Assembly: GCF_013376095.1 (NCBI RefSeq)
Contig: NZ_JAAMFN010000002.1
Location: forward strand, 124,001-188,000
Reading direction: 5' to 3'
Length of the DNA stretch: 64,000 nucleotides
Origin: Arthrobacter sp. SDTb3-6
Lineage (GTDB): Bacteria > Actinomycetota > Actinomycetes > Actinomycetales > Micrococcaceae
In this document: piece after piece, positions 24,187 through 33,222 of the stretch
Position numbering within the stretch: position 1 is the first letter of the stretch
How the letters are laid out: each line of letters opens with the position of its first letter
The notes under the pieces: generated by a model
The model's database searches: none
Told to the model about the DNA's origin: nothing
Seen by the model: only the letters and a program-made list of their open reading frames with translations
Made by a program: the position numbers and the translations under genes

Positions 24187-25692
24187 ATGCGCATTCCCTT
24201 CCTGGTACGCGGGACGACCGCCTTCGCATGCGCGGCGTTGGCGACCACCGCCGTGCTCTCCCCTGCCGCCGCGGCACCCGCCCCCGGTGCGTTGACTGCC
24301 GGGCCTGTTCCGGCGTCGTTCCTTGGCCACCTGGCCACTGCCCCGGCCGTGCCCAGCACCGGCGACATCGCCAACGCCAAAAAATCCGAGGCCGCAACAA
24401 AGGCGGAGTCGGCCAAGATCGACGGCATGCTCAGCGCGGCCAACGAGCGCCTGCAAGGCTCCCTCACGGGCACGGTGAGCGCCAACAACGCCTATACCAA
24501 CGCACTCGTCACCCTTGACAAGCGCAAGGCGGACGCGCAGACCGCCAAGGCCAAGGCGGACGCAGCCGCTGCCGAGTACAAGTCCGCCAAGTCGCAATTG
24601 GGCCAGCTTGCCGGCAATCTCTACAAAAACGGCGGGCTCAACCTGAGCGTGCAGGCCTTCCTCACCAGTTCCAACGCCAGCGACACCATGTACCAGGCCT
24701 CCACGCTGCAGGCGCTGTCCGACGAGCGGGCCAACACCTTTGACTCCGCTGCAGCAGCCTCCGCAACGTCCACGGCCCTTCAGGCGCAGGCCGCCGCGGC
24801 CCAGCAGGCGGCGGACCAGGCAGCAACGGCGGCCGAGGCCTCCCGGCAGGCAGCACAGTCCGCCACGGATGCCCTGACGGCCGTGGTCAAGGAAAACCAG
24901 GCCCAGCGCAGCACCCTCCTCCGACAGCTGGCCACCTTGCACAACACCACCGTGGCCCTGGAAGGAGCCCGCGTGGACGGCCTGGCGCGCCAGGCACGTG
25001 AAGCGGCCCTCGCCCAGGAAATCAGGAATTCGGCGGCCGCCCCTGCACCGGTGGTTCCGGCAGCCTCCTCGGTGACACCCTTGAACCCGGCCAGCCAGCC
25101 GCAGCAGCCTGCCGCCCCGGCACCGGCACCGATTGCAGCGCCTGCTCCCGCACCGGCGCCTGCCCCCGCACCGGTCCGACCGGCACCAGCTCCGGTCCCC
25201 GCACCTGCTCCCGCACCGGCACCAGCGCCAGCGCCAGCGCCAGCGCCTGCTCCGGCCCCGGCTCCGGCCCCCGCGCCTGCACCGGCACCGGCTCCTGCCC
25301 CGTCCGGGTCCTACATCCAGGTCATGGTCAACTACGCCATGGCCCAAAGCGGCAAGTCCTACCAGTGGGGCGGCACCGGAAATCCGGGCTTTGACTGCTC
25401 CGGGCTGGTCATGACCTCGTTTGCCGCTGCCGGCGTCTCCGTGCCGCGCACCGGAACGGCCCAATTCTGGGGGGCGCCGACCCGCGTGCCGCTGTCCCAG
25501 ATGCGCTACGGTGACCTGCTCGTCTTCAACGAATCCCCCGCCGGCTCGGGCCAGTTCGAGCACATTGCCATTTACATCGGCAACGACCAGGTGGTGCAGG
25601 CCCTGGCCCCTGGCTATCCCGTCGGCGTCTATTCGCTCTCCGACATGGCGCTGGGCGGCATGCAGCTTTACCCGTACGCCGCCCGGTACTGA
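24187..25692 (+). CDS. Secreted NlpC/P60 peptidoglycan hydrolase
   Basis: This 501-residue exported endopeptidase cleaves cell-wall peptide stems. It has a signal peptide (MRIPFLVRGTTAFACAALAT ... AAA) and a long Ala/Lys/Gln-rich coiled coil (about 60-280). A Pro-Ala linker made almost only of AP repeats (about 290-375) precedes the NlpC/P60 domain. The catalytic Cys is in FDCSGLVMTSF and the His in FEHIAIYIGN. The coiled-coil/linker/P60 architecture resembles RipA/CwlO-type division hydrolases. ATG 24187 follows GAGG; a TTG two codons earlier is an alternative. Confidence 0.92.
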   Translation: MRIPFLVRGTTAFACAALATTAVLSPAAAAPAPGALTAGPVPASFLGHLATAPAVPSTGDIANAKKSEAATKAESAKIDGMLSAANERLQGSLTGTVSANNAYTNALVTLDKRKADAQTAKAKADAAAAEYKSAKSQLGQLAGNLYKNGGLNLSVQAFLTSSNASDTMYQASTLQALSDERANTFDSAAAASATSTALQAQAAAAQQAADQAATAAEASRQAAQSATDALTAVVKENQAQRSTLLRQLATLHNTTVALEGARVDGLARQAREAALAQEIRNSAAAPAPVVPAASSVTPLNPASQPQQPAAPAPAPIAAPAPAPAPAPAPVRPAPAPVPAPAPAPAPAPAPAPAPAPAPAPAPAPAPAPAPAPSGSYIQVMVNYAMAQSGKSYQWGGTGNPGFDCSGLVMTSFAAAGVSVPRTGTAQFWGAPTRVPLSQMRYGDLLVFNESPAGSGQFEHIAIYIGNDQVVQALAPGYPVGVYSLSDMALGGMQLYPYAARY

Positions 25693-25711
25693 CCACCGGA
25701 ACTCCACGAAC

Positions 25712-25759
25712 GTACGGCTCTGGCGGCTTCCCCGTGGGGGGAAGCCGCCAGAGCCGTAC
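25712..25759. terminator. Long bidirectional hairpin between convergent genes
   Basis: A perfect stem of about 22 bp (25712-25733 with 25738-25759) and a 4-nt loop lie between the NlpC/P60 stop and the convergent universal stress protein gene. There is no T-run on either side, which is common in high-GC actinobacteria. Confidence 0.8.
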
Positions 25760-25802
25760 TCTCGAGCGGGCGGGGCGGGCCCGCGGTCCGGTGCCGGACC
25801 GG

Positions 25803-26807
25803 TCAGGCCTGCAGGAGCGGGCCGAACGCCGAACGGTCGTCCTGGCGGGGGTCTTCACGGTCCCGGACCACCATGATGGGCCCCTTGGCGTGGTGCCGCA
25901 CGCCGTCTGTGGTGGAACCGAGCATCATGCCGGCGAAACCGCCGCGGCCGCGGGTGCCCATGACCAGCAGCTCCGACGTTTCCGAGGCCTTGACCAGGAC
26001 ATCCACGGCAGATCCCTCCACGAGCTTGACCTCAATGGGGAGCTGCGGAAAATGGTGCCTCAGCCACTTTTCACCGGCGTCGAGCTGTGTCTGGATCTCC
26101 GCGAACAGTTCCTCGCGGTCCACGGGGGCCGGCATCCATGACAGGGAGCCGGTGTACGGCTGGATGGCGCAGATGATGCGCAGGGCGGATCCGGACCGTT
26201 GGGCCTGCTCCGCGGCGACCAGAACCGCATAGCGGGCCTGGTCGGAGCCGTCGACGCCCACGGTGACAACCTTCTCGATCACGGGGGCCTGCGCTTCCCG
26301 GCCCGGGTCCTCGCCCAGGCGCGTGGCGCAGCTCAGCGGAACCGTGACCGTGGGGCACTTGGAGTGTGCCGGCAGGGCCGAACTCACGCTGCCGAGCAGC
26401 CGGCCGAGGAAACCGCCGCGGCCGCGCGTGCCAAAGACCAGCAGCTCGGCCGTCTCGCTCAACTCCAGCAGGACCCCGGCAGCGTCGCCGTTTTCCACCC
26501 GGGCATCGACTTCCACGTCCAGGTGCGCCACCTTGGCTGCCGCCTCGCGAAGGACGGCCTCCGCGCCCTGGCGGATGACGTCGTCGTCCACGGTGGCGTA
26601 CCCGCCGTCGAGCCCGGAGGCGGCAAAGATGGGCACGGTGTAGGCGGTGACAAGGTGCAGGGGCGACCTGCGGAGCTTGGCCTCTCGGGCGGCCCACACC
26701 ACGGCATAGTTGCTCTGGTCGGAACCGTCCACGCCCACAACAATTCCGGTCGGTGCGGGAATGGGGTCGGGCTGGGCAACCGGGGATGCTTGGTCAGGAC
26801 TGCTCAT
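25803..26807 (-). CDS. Tandem universal stress protein (two UspA domains)
   Basis: This 334-residue protein has two UspA folds. Each opens with VGVDGSDQ (GIVVGVDGSDQSNYAV and VVTVGVDGSDQARYAV) and closes with the ATP-binding loop GTRGRGGF (GTRGRGGFLGRLLGSVSS and GTRGRGGFAGMMLGSTTD). ATP-binding tandem Usps are linked to hypoxia and stationary-phase survival in actinobacteria. The start ATG at 26807 has AAGGAGG upstream. Its promoter is about 80-110 bp upstream. It is convergent with the hydrolase gene. Confidence 0.93.
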   Translation of the reverse strand: MSSPDQASPVAQPDPIPAPTGIVVGVDGSDQSNYAVVWAAREAKLRRSPLHLVTAYTVPIFAASGLDGGYATVDDDVIRQGAEAVLREAAAKVAHLDVEVDARVENGDAAGVLLELSETAELLVFGTRGRGGFLGRLLGSVSSALPAHSKCPTVTVPLSCATRLGEDPGREAQAPVIEKVVTVGVDGSDQARYAVLVAAEQAQRSGSALRIICAIQPYTGSLSWMPAPVDREELFAEIQTQLDAGEKWLRHHFPQLPIEVKLVEGSAVDVLVKASETSELLVMGTRGRGGFAGMMLGSTTDGVRHHAKGPIMVVRDREDPRQDDRSAFGPLLQA

Positions 26808-26886
26808 GCTGCGCCTCCTTATATAGGTGGCCGCCAGGGGGCGTCGAGCACTGCTGCCCGCCTCCCCCTCGAGGCCTATACCTGTG

Positions 26887-26915
26887 ACTATTGTCGTTCC
26901 CAGGTAGTGCGTCAA
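26887..26915 (-). promoter_or_regulatory. Promoter of the universal stress protein gene
   Basis: Minus strand TTGACG (26915-26910), 17 bp, AATAGT (26892-26887). A second AT-rich TATATA near 26820 is adjacent to the ribosome site. Confidence 0.5.
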
Positions 26916-27316
26916 GTGACACGCGCGGGGGCGTGCCCAGGTTGCGGCGCAACCGCCCATGGGCGGCAAAATCCACTCCCAGGGGGCATTGGTGCAGGCA
27001 CGGCAGGGCCCGAATGGCGGCTGCAGAAGCGCCGGCGGCGGCGACTGCACCGGGGAAGCCGCACCGGCCGGCCAGCCGGCGGCACCGGCACCGGACGGCC
27101 CCGGCGCGACGCAGGGCATTTTCTCCATTCGCAGGACTTTAGATGACCCTATCCATACCCTGCATTGTTCGGTAGGGTTCCAAAGGAAGCCGGATCACAC
27201 CGCGTGTTTCACCGTGCCAACGAGGATCGTGTGCCCGGCCCCACCCTGACGACACCGCCCGCTCCCGGACTGTTGCCGCCTGAAAAATTTCTCCCACCGT
27301 TCGAGGAGGCATTGCC
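26916..27316. other. Non-coding stretch upstream of the flavoprotein gene
   Basis: I see no supported gene here. Open frames lack ribosome sites and coding character. The segment probably carries the plus-strand promoter for the flavoprotein gene, but no convincing -35/-10 pair was found. Confidence 0.4.
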
Positions 27317-27949
27317 GTGACGGCTGCGCCACAAACCGCGCCCGCAAGCAGACCGGGCGCCGGGGCCGCCAGCCCCGGCGCACCGGGCATCGAAGCCACC
27401 AACACCGTTGTGATCGGTTCCGGCTTCTCTGGACTGGCCATGGCGGCGGAGCTCAACCGCCAGGGCATCAAGGCAATCGTGGTTGACTGCCCCGCCCCTC
27501 CCGCCAGCCAGGGCTCCCCCGCCACCGGCGGCGTCAGCCTGGACGCCATGGACCGCCGGACCGAAATCATGCGGCTTCTGGAGCACTATGCCCGCCGGCA
27601 TGAACTGGACATCCGGCCGGCCACCGCCGCCCTCCACATTGAAAGCAAGGCCACCCCGGCGGGCCGGCTGTGGGAGATCCGGACGGCCACGGGCATCCTG
27701 ACCGCACACAGCATTGTCTTCACCCGTGGCGCCCTGAACCAGCTGCGGCGCATGCTGCACGGTGTCGGCATCGGCACGGGCCAGGGCCTGGGCAGCGCCA
27801 TGCAGGCGCTGGGCCTGTACCTGGTGGGCGTGGGAGAGCTGCTCACCCCTTCCACGCAGGAGATACTGCACCAGGCCAAGCATGCCGGCCAGTGCATCTC
27901 GGCCCGGGCGGCGTCGAGGCAGGCCGGCACCCTCCCCGGCCTCGCCTGA
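27317..27949 (+). CDS. Shortened FAD-dependent oxidoreductase
   Basis: This 210-residue protein begins with an FAD-binding Rossmann motif (TVVIGSGFSGLAMAAELNRQG) like flavin monooxygenases. The C-terminal part (LGLYLVGVGELL ... AKHAGQCISARAA) resembles the end of such enzymes, but the central NADPH-binding domain is missing. The family usually exceeds 350 residues. The frame is open, with GAGGAGG before the GTG start, so it may be a compact functional protein or an in-frame deletion remnant. No catalytic claim is made. Confidence 0.65.
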   Translation: MTAAPQTAPASRPGAGAASPGAPGIEATNTVVIGSGFSGLAMAAELNRQGIKAIVVDCPAPPASQGSPATGGVSLDAMDRRTEIMRLLEHYARRHELDIRPATAALHIESKATPAGRLWEIRTATGILTAHSIVFTRGALNQLRRMLHGVGIGTGQGLGSAMQALGLYLVGVGELLTPSTQEILHQAKHAGQCISARAASRQAGTLPGLA

Positions 27950-27968
27950 GGGACCCTTCGGCCAGGCG

Positions 27969-28616
27969 TCAGTCGGCCTGGTTGAGCCTGCGGCGCGCCA
28001 ACACGACCATCGCGATGACCACGACCGCCAGGACGCCGATCAGGCCAAAGACGCTCCACGGAATGCCGCCGCTGTCCGCCGCGGGCTGCGCGGCGGCCTC
28101 GGTGACCTGCTGCGCCGAATGGGCCGGCCCGGCCACGGCGCCCGCGCTGGACCCGGCCCTTGCCGTGAACGTGAACGCCCCCTCCACAGGGTGCGAATCG
28201 GAGGAGACCAGCCGCCACTCCACGGTGTATTTCCCCGCCGGGGCCCCGGACTTCAGCGGCTGCGTTGCCACGTTGTCCAGCACGGAAACCGGACCCGAGG
28301 CCCAGTTGGTGCCGCCGGCATCCAGCACCTTGACCTCCGCCCCGATGGCTGCCGGCGTGTGGGACATGGCCAGCGTCACGGCCTGCGGCACCGCGGCCAC
28401 CGTGGACCCCTGCACCGGCGAGGTGGCATCGAGCTGATCGTGTGCCTGCGCCGCGGCCGGTCCTCCCAGCAGGGCCAGAAGCACGACGGCGGCGCCCGCC
28501 AGGGCCCGCCAGGCGGCTCCGCGATGGCGGACCACGCGGACCGGTTTTTGCCCTGCGGCAAGTCCCCGCGGTGTCATGTTCGTCTCATCGGCACGCGGCG
28601 GGACAGGGGGAATCAC
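27969..28616 (-). CDS. copC: CopC-domain copper-resistance protein with C-terminal TM
   Basis: This 215-residue exported protein has signal peptide AGAAVVLLALLGGPAAAQA, then HDQLDATSPVQGS with the copper-binding N-terminal His of CopC, the CopC signature VEWRLVSSDSHPVEGAFTF, a low-complexity linker, and a C-terminal TM helix with an Arg-rich tail (VFGLIGVLAVVVIAMVVLAR). It probably binds copper at the outer face of the membrane. GTG 28616 is preferred because AAGGAAG lies 9 nt upstream; ATG 28577 is the alternative. It converges with the flavoprotein gene. Confidence 0.88.
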   Translation of the reverse strand: MIPPVPPRADETNMTPRGLAAGQKPVRVVRHRGAAWRALAGAAVVLLALLGGPAAAQAHDQLDATSPVQGSTVAAVPQAVTLAMSHTPAAIGAEVKVLDAGGTNWASGPVSVLDNVATQPLKSGAPAGKYTVEWRLVSSDSHPVEGAFTFTARAGSSAGAVAGPAHSAQQVTEAAAQPAADSGGIPWSVFGLIGVLAVVVIAMVVLARRRLNQAD

Positions 28617-28863
28617 GGTTCTGCTTCCTTAGGTCAGGGAAAGGGTGGTCCAGCCCACCTTAGTGCAGGATGGTGGGAGAATCCCTCGAGACTGCGGGAA
28701 ATTTCCCCCAGCGGCCGGTGCGCCGAACACCTGCGGCGGGGAACGGCGTCGCACCTAATAAACGGGCCATAAACGGCCACATGCCCAGGACCCCGCCTCC
28801 CGAAAACCGGCTAGTATCGTCTCGACTGGATATCCCCCTTTTTCATCGCCCGGAGGGCCCCCT

Positions 28864-30318
28864 ATGGCAACCACGACGGCTACCCGCCTGTCTGCGGTAG
28901 ACAAATACTTCAAGATCACCGAACGCGGCTCGACCTACTCCCGCGAGATCCGCGGCGGCTTCGCCACGTTCTTCGCCATGAGCTACATCGTGGTCCTCAA
29001 CCCGCTGATCCTCGGCGGCGCGGATTCGACCGGCGGCATCCTGGGCCCGGCCCGCGTGGCCGCCATGACCGCGCTCGTGGCAGGCCTGCTGACCATCATC
29101 ATGGGCGCCTGGGCCAAGCACCCGTTCGCCCTGGCCACCGGACTGGGTGTCAACGCGTTCGTGGCCGTCACGGTGGCCTCCCACCCGGGCCTGACCTGGC
29201 CGGACATGATGGGCCTGGTGGTGCTCTCCGGCATCACGATGTTCATCCTGGTGCTGACGGGCTTCCGCACGGCCGTGTTCAACGCGGTGCCGGCGGGGCT
29301 GAAAACCGCCATCGTGGTGGGCATCGGGCTGTTCATTGCCCTGATCGGCCTGGTCAACGCCGGCTTTGTGCGCCGCATCCCCGACGTCGCCGGCACCACC
29401 GTCCCGGTGGGCCTTGGCTTTGACGGCAAGCTGCTCGGCTGGCCCACCCTGGTATTCGTCGCGGGCCTCGTGCTGACGATTGCCCTGGTGGTCCGCAAGG
29501 TCAAGGGCGCCATCCTCATCGGCATCATCGCCGCCACCGTTCTGGCCAACATCCTGCAGGCAGTGTTCAACATCGGCCCCAGCTTTGACGGCAAGACCGC
29601 CAACCCCGAAGGCTGGTCCCTCGTGGTCCCGCACTTCTCCGGGCTGACGCCGCCGGACCTTGGCCTGTTCGGCCGGTTCAACCTGTTCGGCGCCTTTGCG
29701 AACCTGGGCGGGCTGGCCGCAACGCTGCTGGCCTTCAGCATCCTGCTGAGCATCTTCTTCGACGCCATGGGCACCATGGTGGGCCTGGCCAACGAGGCCG
29801 GCACCGTTGACAAGGACGGCAACATCCCGAACGTGGACCGGGTGCTGCTCGTTGACGCATTCGGCGCCATCGCCGGCGGCGGCACCTCGGTGTCCTCCAA
29901 CCAGATCTTTGTCGAGTCCGGCGCCGGCATCGGCGAGGGCGCCCGCACCGGCCTGGCGTCCATCGTCACCGGACTGCTGCTGATCGTGGCCATGTTCTTC
30001 ACGCCCCTGATCTCCCTGGTCCCGTTTGAGGCCGTTGCGCCCGCACTCGTGGTGGTCGGCTTCATGATGGTCTCCCAGGTCGGCAAGATCGACTGGTCCG
30101 ACTGGGGCATCGGCATCCCGGCGTTCCTGACGTTCACGCTCATGCCGTTCACGTACTCGATCGCCAACGGCCTGGGTGCCGGCTTCATCGCCTTCGTGCT
30201 GATCCGCCTGTTCCAGGGCCGCGCGAAGGACATCCACCCGCTCATGTGGGCCGTGGCCGCCGCGTTCGTCATCTTCTTCGGCATCGGCCCGATCGAGCAG
30301 CTCTTCGGCATCAAATAA
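28864..30318 (+). CDS. Purine permease, NCS2 AzgA-like
   Basis: This 484-residue permease of the guanine/hypoxanthine/adenine group opens with ITERGSTYSREIRGGFATFFAMSYIVVLNP. It also has ATGLGVNAFVAVTV, FFDAMGTMVGLANEAG and the TSVSSNQIFVESGAGIGEGARTG segment diagnostic of the AzgA group. About 12-14 TM helices are expected. GGAGGG precedes the ATG. TAGTAT at 28812-28817 is a possible -10. A 20-bp stem terminator follows. Confidence 0.92.
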   Translation: MATTTATRLSAVDKYFKITERGSTYSREIRGGFATFFAMSYIVVLNPLILGGADSTGGILGPARVAAMTALVAGLLTIIMGAWAKHPFALATGLGVNAFVAVTVASHPGLTWPDMMGLVVLSGITMFILVLTGFRTAVFNAVPAGLKTAIVVGIGLFIALIGLVNAGFVRRIPDVAGTTVPVGLGFDGKLLGWPTLVFVAGLVLTIALVVRKVKGAILIGIIAATVLANILQAVFNIGPSFDGKTANPEGWSLVVPHFSGLTPPDLGLFGRFNLFGAFANLGGLAATLLAFSILLSIFFDAMGTMVGLANEAGTVDKDGNIPNVDRVLLVDAFGAIAGGGTSVSSNQIFVESGAGIGEGARTGLASIVTGLLLIVAMFFTPLISLVPFEAVAPALVVVGFMMVSQVGKIDWSDWGIGIPAFLTFTLMPFTYSIANGLGAGFIAFVLIRLFQGRAKDIHPLMWAVAAAFVIFFGIGPIEQLFGIK

Positions 30319-30329
30319 CACCCTCCCGG

Positions 30330-30377
30330 ACGGGCACCTGGCGGCAATGTCGCACGGCATTGCCGCCAGGTGCCCGT
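30330..30377 (+). terminator. 20-bp stem terminator after the purine permease
   Basis: Perfect arms 30330-30349 and 30358-30377 with an 8-nt loop lie just after the permease stop. There is no T-run. Confidence 0.75.
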
Positions 30378-30467
30378 TCGCGCGTTAAGGGGGCGGCGTC
30401 TGCCATGCCAGACGCCGCCTGTGCCCTGCGGCTGGCATTTGCGGCCCCGCTGCTGTTGTCTGGAAGC

Positions 30468-31427
30468 ATGGACTTCACTTCCCTCACCGTTGACACTGCC
30501 CCTGCACCGTGGTCCGGAAGGGACGACGGCGACGGACCGGCCCACCGGCGCTGGTGGCAGGCGGTGGCCACTCCGCCGACGGCCGTGCCGGACTCCTCCG
30601 CGGCAGCCGCCGGCCCCGCCGCACTGCTGGGCTTCTGCTCCGACGAAGGCGTGCGGCGCAACAAGGGGCGCACCGGTGCCACGGCAGCCCCGGCCGCGAT
30701 CCGCGCCGCACTCGGCTCGCTGGCCTTCCATGGCTCCCGCGCGGTCACGGACGTGGGCGACGTGGTGGTGGCCGGCGGGGCGCTGGAGGACGGCCAGGCG
30801 CGCGCCGGCCGCGCCCTCACGGCCATGCTCGACGCCGGACAGCTCACCTTTGTCCTGGGCGGCGGGCACGAGACCGCATTTGCCAGCTACCTGGGCGTTG
30901 CGGGCACCGCGGCCGTGTCGAACGGCGCCCGGCTGGGCGTGCTGAACCTGGACGCCCACTTTGACCTGCGCGAGGCCCCCGTGCCCAGCTCCGGAACACC
31001 GTTCCTGCAGATGGCCCGCGCGGAAGCCGCCGCGGGGCGCGAACTCAACTACGCCGTCGTCGGCATCAGTGAGCCGAACAACACCCGCACCCTCTTTGAC
31101 ACGGCGCACCAGCTGGACGTGAAGTACCTGCTGGATGAGGACTGCTCGGCGGAGCGCACGGCGGCGTTTGTCTCCGCCTTCCTGGAGACGGTGGACGTCG
31201 TCTACCTGACGATCGACCTGGATGTGCTGCCCGCCGCCGTGGCGCCCGGCGTCAGCGCCCCGGCCGCGTACGGCGTGCCGCTGCCGGTCATCGCGGGCGT
31301 GTGCCGGCAGGTGGCGGCGAGCGGCACGCTGTTCCACTTCGACGTCGCCGAGCTGAACCCGGAGTTCGACATCGACAACCGCACGGCCAAGGTCGCCGCC
31401 CGGCTCATCGACACGCTGCTGCGGTAG
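30468..31427 (+). CDS. hutG: Formimidoylglutamase (arginase family)
   Basis: This 319-residue ureohydrolase is predicted to split formiminoglutamate to glutamate and formamide, the last step of one histidine degradation route. The manganese-site motifs are present: GGGHETAF, NLDAHFDLRE and TIDLDVLPA. The HutG assignment rests on the adjacent hutH, since agmatinase or arginase are related. The start at 30468 matches family length; an in-frame ATG at 30405 would add a 21-residue Ala/Leu stretch. hutU and hutI are not in the window. Confidence 0.88.
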   Translation: MDFTSLTVDTAPAPWSGRDDGDGPAHRRWWQAVATPPTAVPDSSAAAAGPAALLGFCSDEGVRRNKGRTGATAAPAAIRAALGSLAFHGSRAVTDVGDVVVAGGALEDGQARAGRALTAMLDAGQLTFVLGGGHETAFASYLGVAGTAAVSNGARLGVLNLDAHFDLREAPVPSSGTPFLQMARAEAAAGRELNYAVVGISEPNNTRTLFDTAHQLDVKYLLDEDCSAERTAAFVSAFLETVDVVYLTIDLDVLPAAVAPGVSAPAAYGVPLPVIAGVCRQVAASGTLFHFDVAELNPEFDIDNRTAKVAARLIDTLLR

Positions 31428-31467
31428 GTTCCGGCAGCCGGGCCGCGGGTCTCGCCACACTCGGCCA

Positions 31468-31501
31468 CCGCCGGGCGCCGCCGGGCTGCCACGCCCGGCG
31501 G
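31468..31501. terminator. Hairpin between convergent hutG and hutH
   Basis: Arms CCGCCGGGCG (31468-31477) and CGCCCGGCGG (31492-31501) pair perfectly around 14 nt. It probably ends transcription from both sides. Confidence 0.55.
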
Positions 31502-31509
31502 CGGGACCG

Positions 31510-33081
31510 TCAGTTCAGCGGGCCGGTGGCCTTCTCCGCCGCCGCGCGGATGGCGCCGGAGCCCACGAGGCGGTCGGCCTCCTCAAGTTCCGGCGAGAGG
31601 AAGCGGTCGCTGCCGGGACCCGGGACCGTGGCGCGGAGCAGCTCAAGCACGGCGGCGCCGGCCGGGCCGGGGACCAGTGCGCCGTCGGACAGGGACGTGC
31701 GCATGTCAATGGCGCGGGTGGCCGTGACCAGCTCGATGGCGAGGACGCGGCGCAGGTTTTCCACGGAGCGGCGCAGCTTGCGGGCGGCGTGCCAGCCCAT
31801 GGACACGTGGTCCTCCTGCATGGCGGAGCTGGGGATGGAGTCCACGGAGGCGGGCACGGCCAGCCGCTTGGAGTCGGAGACGAGCCCGGCCTGCGTGTAC
31901 TGGGCGATCATGAGGCCGGAGTCCACGCCCGGGTCGCCGGCCAGAAAGGCGGGCAGGCCGTGGCTGCGGGCGGGGTCGAGCATCCTGTCGGTGCGGCGTT
32001 CGGCGATGGAGGCGACGTCGGCGGACACGATGGCCAAAAAGTCCAGCACGTACGCCACGGGGGCGCCGTGGAAGTTGCCGTTGGAGGAGACGCGGCCGTC
32101 GGGCAGCACCACGGGGTTGTCAATGGCGGCGGCCAGCTCGCGGGTGGCCACCATCAGCGCGTGGTCCACGGTGTCGCGCGCGGCGCCGGCCACCTGCGGG
32201 GCGCAACGCAGCGAGTAGGCGTCCTGGACGCGGGAATCCCCCACCCGGTGCGAGGCCACAATGGGCGAGTTGGCGAGCACGCGCAGCATGTTGTCGGCGC
32301 TGAGGGCCTGGCCCGGGTGCGGGCGCAGCTCCATGTGCAGTTCGGGCAGGAACACCTGGTCGGTGCCCAGCAGGCCCTCCACGCTCAGCGCCGCGGTAAT
32401 GTCCGCCGTCGTCAGCAAAAGACGAAGGTCTGCGATGGCCATGAGCAGCATCCCGAGCATGCCGTCGGTGCCGTTGACCAACGCCAGGCCCTCCTTCTCG
32501 GCGAGCTCAATGGGCGTGATGCCGGCCTCGGCGAGCAGTTCGGGCACGGGGCGGACGGTGCCGTCCGGGCCCGCCGCCTCGCCCTCGCCCATGAGCACGA
32601 GTGCGCAGTGCGAGAGGGGCGCAAGGTCGCCGGAGCAGCCGAGCGAGCCGAATTCGCGCACCACGGGGGTGATGCCGGCGTTGAGCACGTCCACCATGGT
32701 CTGCACGACGACGGGGCGCACGCCGGTCCGCCCGCTCGCCAGGGTCTTGGCGCGCAGGAACATCAGGGCGCGCACCACCTCGCGCTCCACGGCCGGGCCC
32801 ATGCCGGCGGAGTGCGAGCGGATGAGCGACTTCTGCAGCTGCGTGCGCATGTCCTCGTGGATGTGCCGGTTCGCCAGGGCGCCGAAGCCCGTGGAGATGC
32901 CGTAGGCCGGGATGTCGGAGTGCGCCAGCTTTTCAATGTGTTCGCGCACGCGTTCGACGCCGGCCAGCGCCTCCGCGCTGAGCACCACCTTGGCATTGTG
33001 GCGGGCCACGGCGATGACGTCTTCGGGTTTTACCCCCGAGGAGGAGAGGAGTACTTCTTGGTTCAATACGGCGGTGCTCAT
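31510..33081 (-). CDS. hutH: Histidine ammonia-lyase
   Basis: This 523-residue enzyme deaminates histidine to urocanate. The family MIO prosthetic group forms from Ala-Ser-Gly; here the triad is Cys149-Ser150-Gly151 in GSLGCSGDLAPLSH. Because the ring forms from backbone atoms plus the Ser, a Cys in the first place should be tolerated. Other conserved parts are YGISTGFGALANRHI, LVNGTDGMLGML, RVQDAYSLRCAPQV and SSNGNFHGAPVAY. AAAGGAA lies before the ATG. An IclR regulator and a permease follow upstream on the map. Confidence 0.95.
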   Translation of the reverse strand: MSTAVLNQEVLLSSSGVKPEDVIAVARHNAKVVLSAEALAGVERVREHIEKLAHSDIPAYGISTGFGALANRHIHEDMRTQLQKSLIRSHSAGMGPAVEREVVRALMFLRAKTLASGRTGVRPVVVQTMVDVLNAGITPVVREFGSLGCSGDLAPLSHCALVLMGEGEAAGPDGTVRPVPELLAEAGITPIELAEKEGLALVNGTDGMLGMLLMAIADLRLLLTTADITAALSVEGLLGTDQVFLPELHMELRPHPGQALSADNMLRVLANSPIVASHRVGDSRVQDAYSLRCAPQVAGAARDTVDHALMVATRELAAAIDNPVVLPDGRVSSNGNFHGAPVAYVLDFLAIVSADVASIAERRTDRMLDPARSHGLPAFLAGDPGVDSGLMIAQYTQAGLVSDSKRLAVPASVDSIPSSAMQEDHVSMGWHAARKLRRSVENLRRVLAIELVTATRAIDMRTSLSDGALVPGPAGAAVLELLRATVPGPGSDRFLSPELEEADRLVGSGAIRAAAEKATGPLN

Positions 33082-33222
33082 GGCGGGTTCCTTTGCTGTG
33101 CAGTGGTCTCGCTTTCCACTATTCCGCTTAACGGCAGGGAAATCCGGCCCCCGGCCGCCGCAGTGTCCGGGATTCCAGACAGTCGGCCGGGGCCCCGGCG
33201 CGGGCCGGCTGCGGCGCCCGGT

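Noticed and set aside
24073-25707. A 544-codon minus-strand Gly/Arg-rich frame opposite the NlpC/P60 gene.
   Set aside because: It mirrors the Ala-Pro linker and coiled coil of the real gene; its repeats are complements of coding repeats.
28983-31460. An 825-codon open frame on the minus strand opposite the purine permease and hutG.
   Set aside because: It is antisense to two well-supported genes and its composition is high-GC codon shadow; no domain is recognisable.
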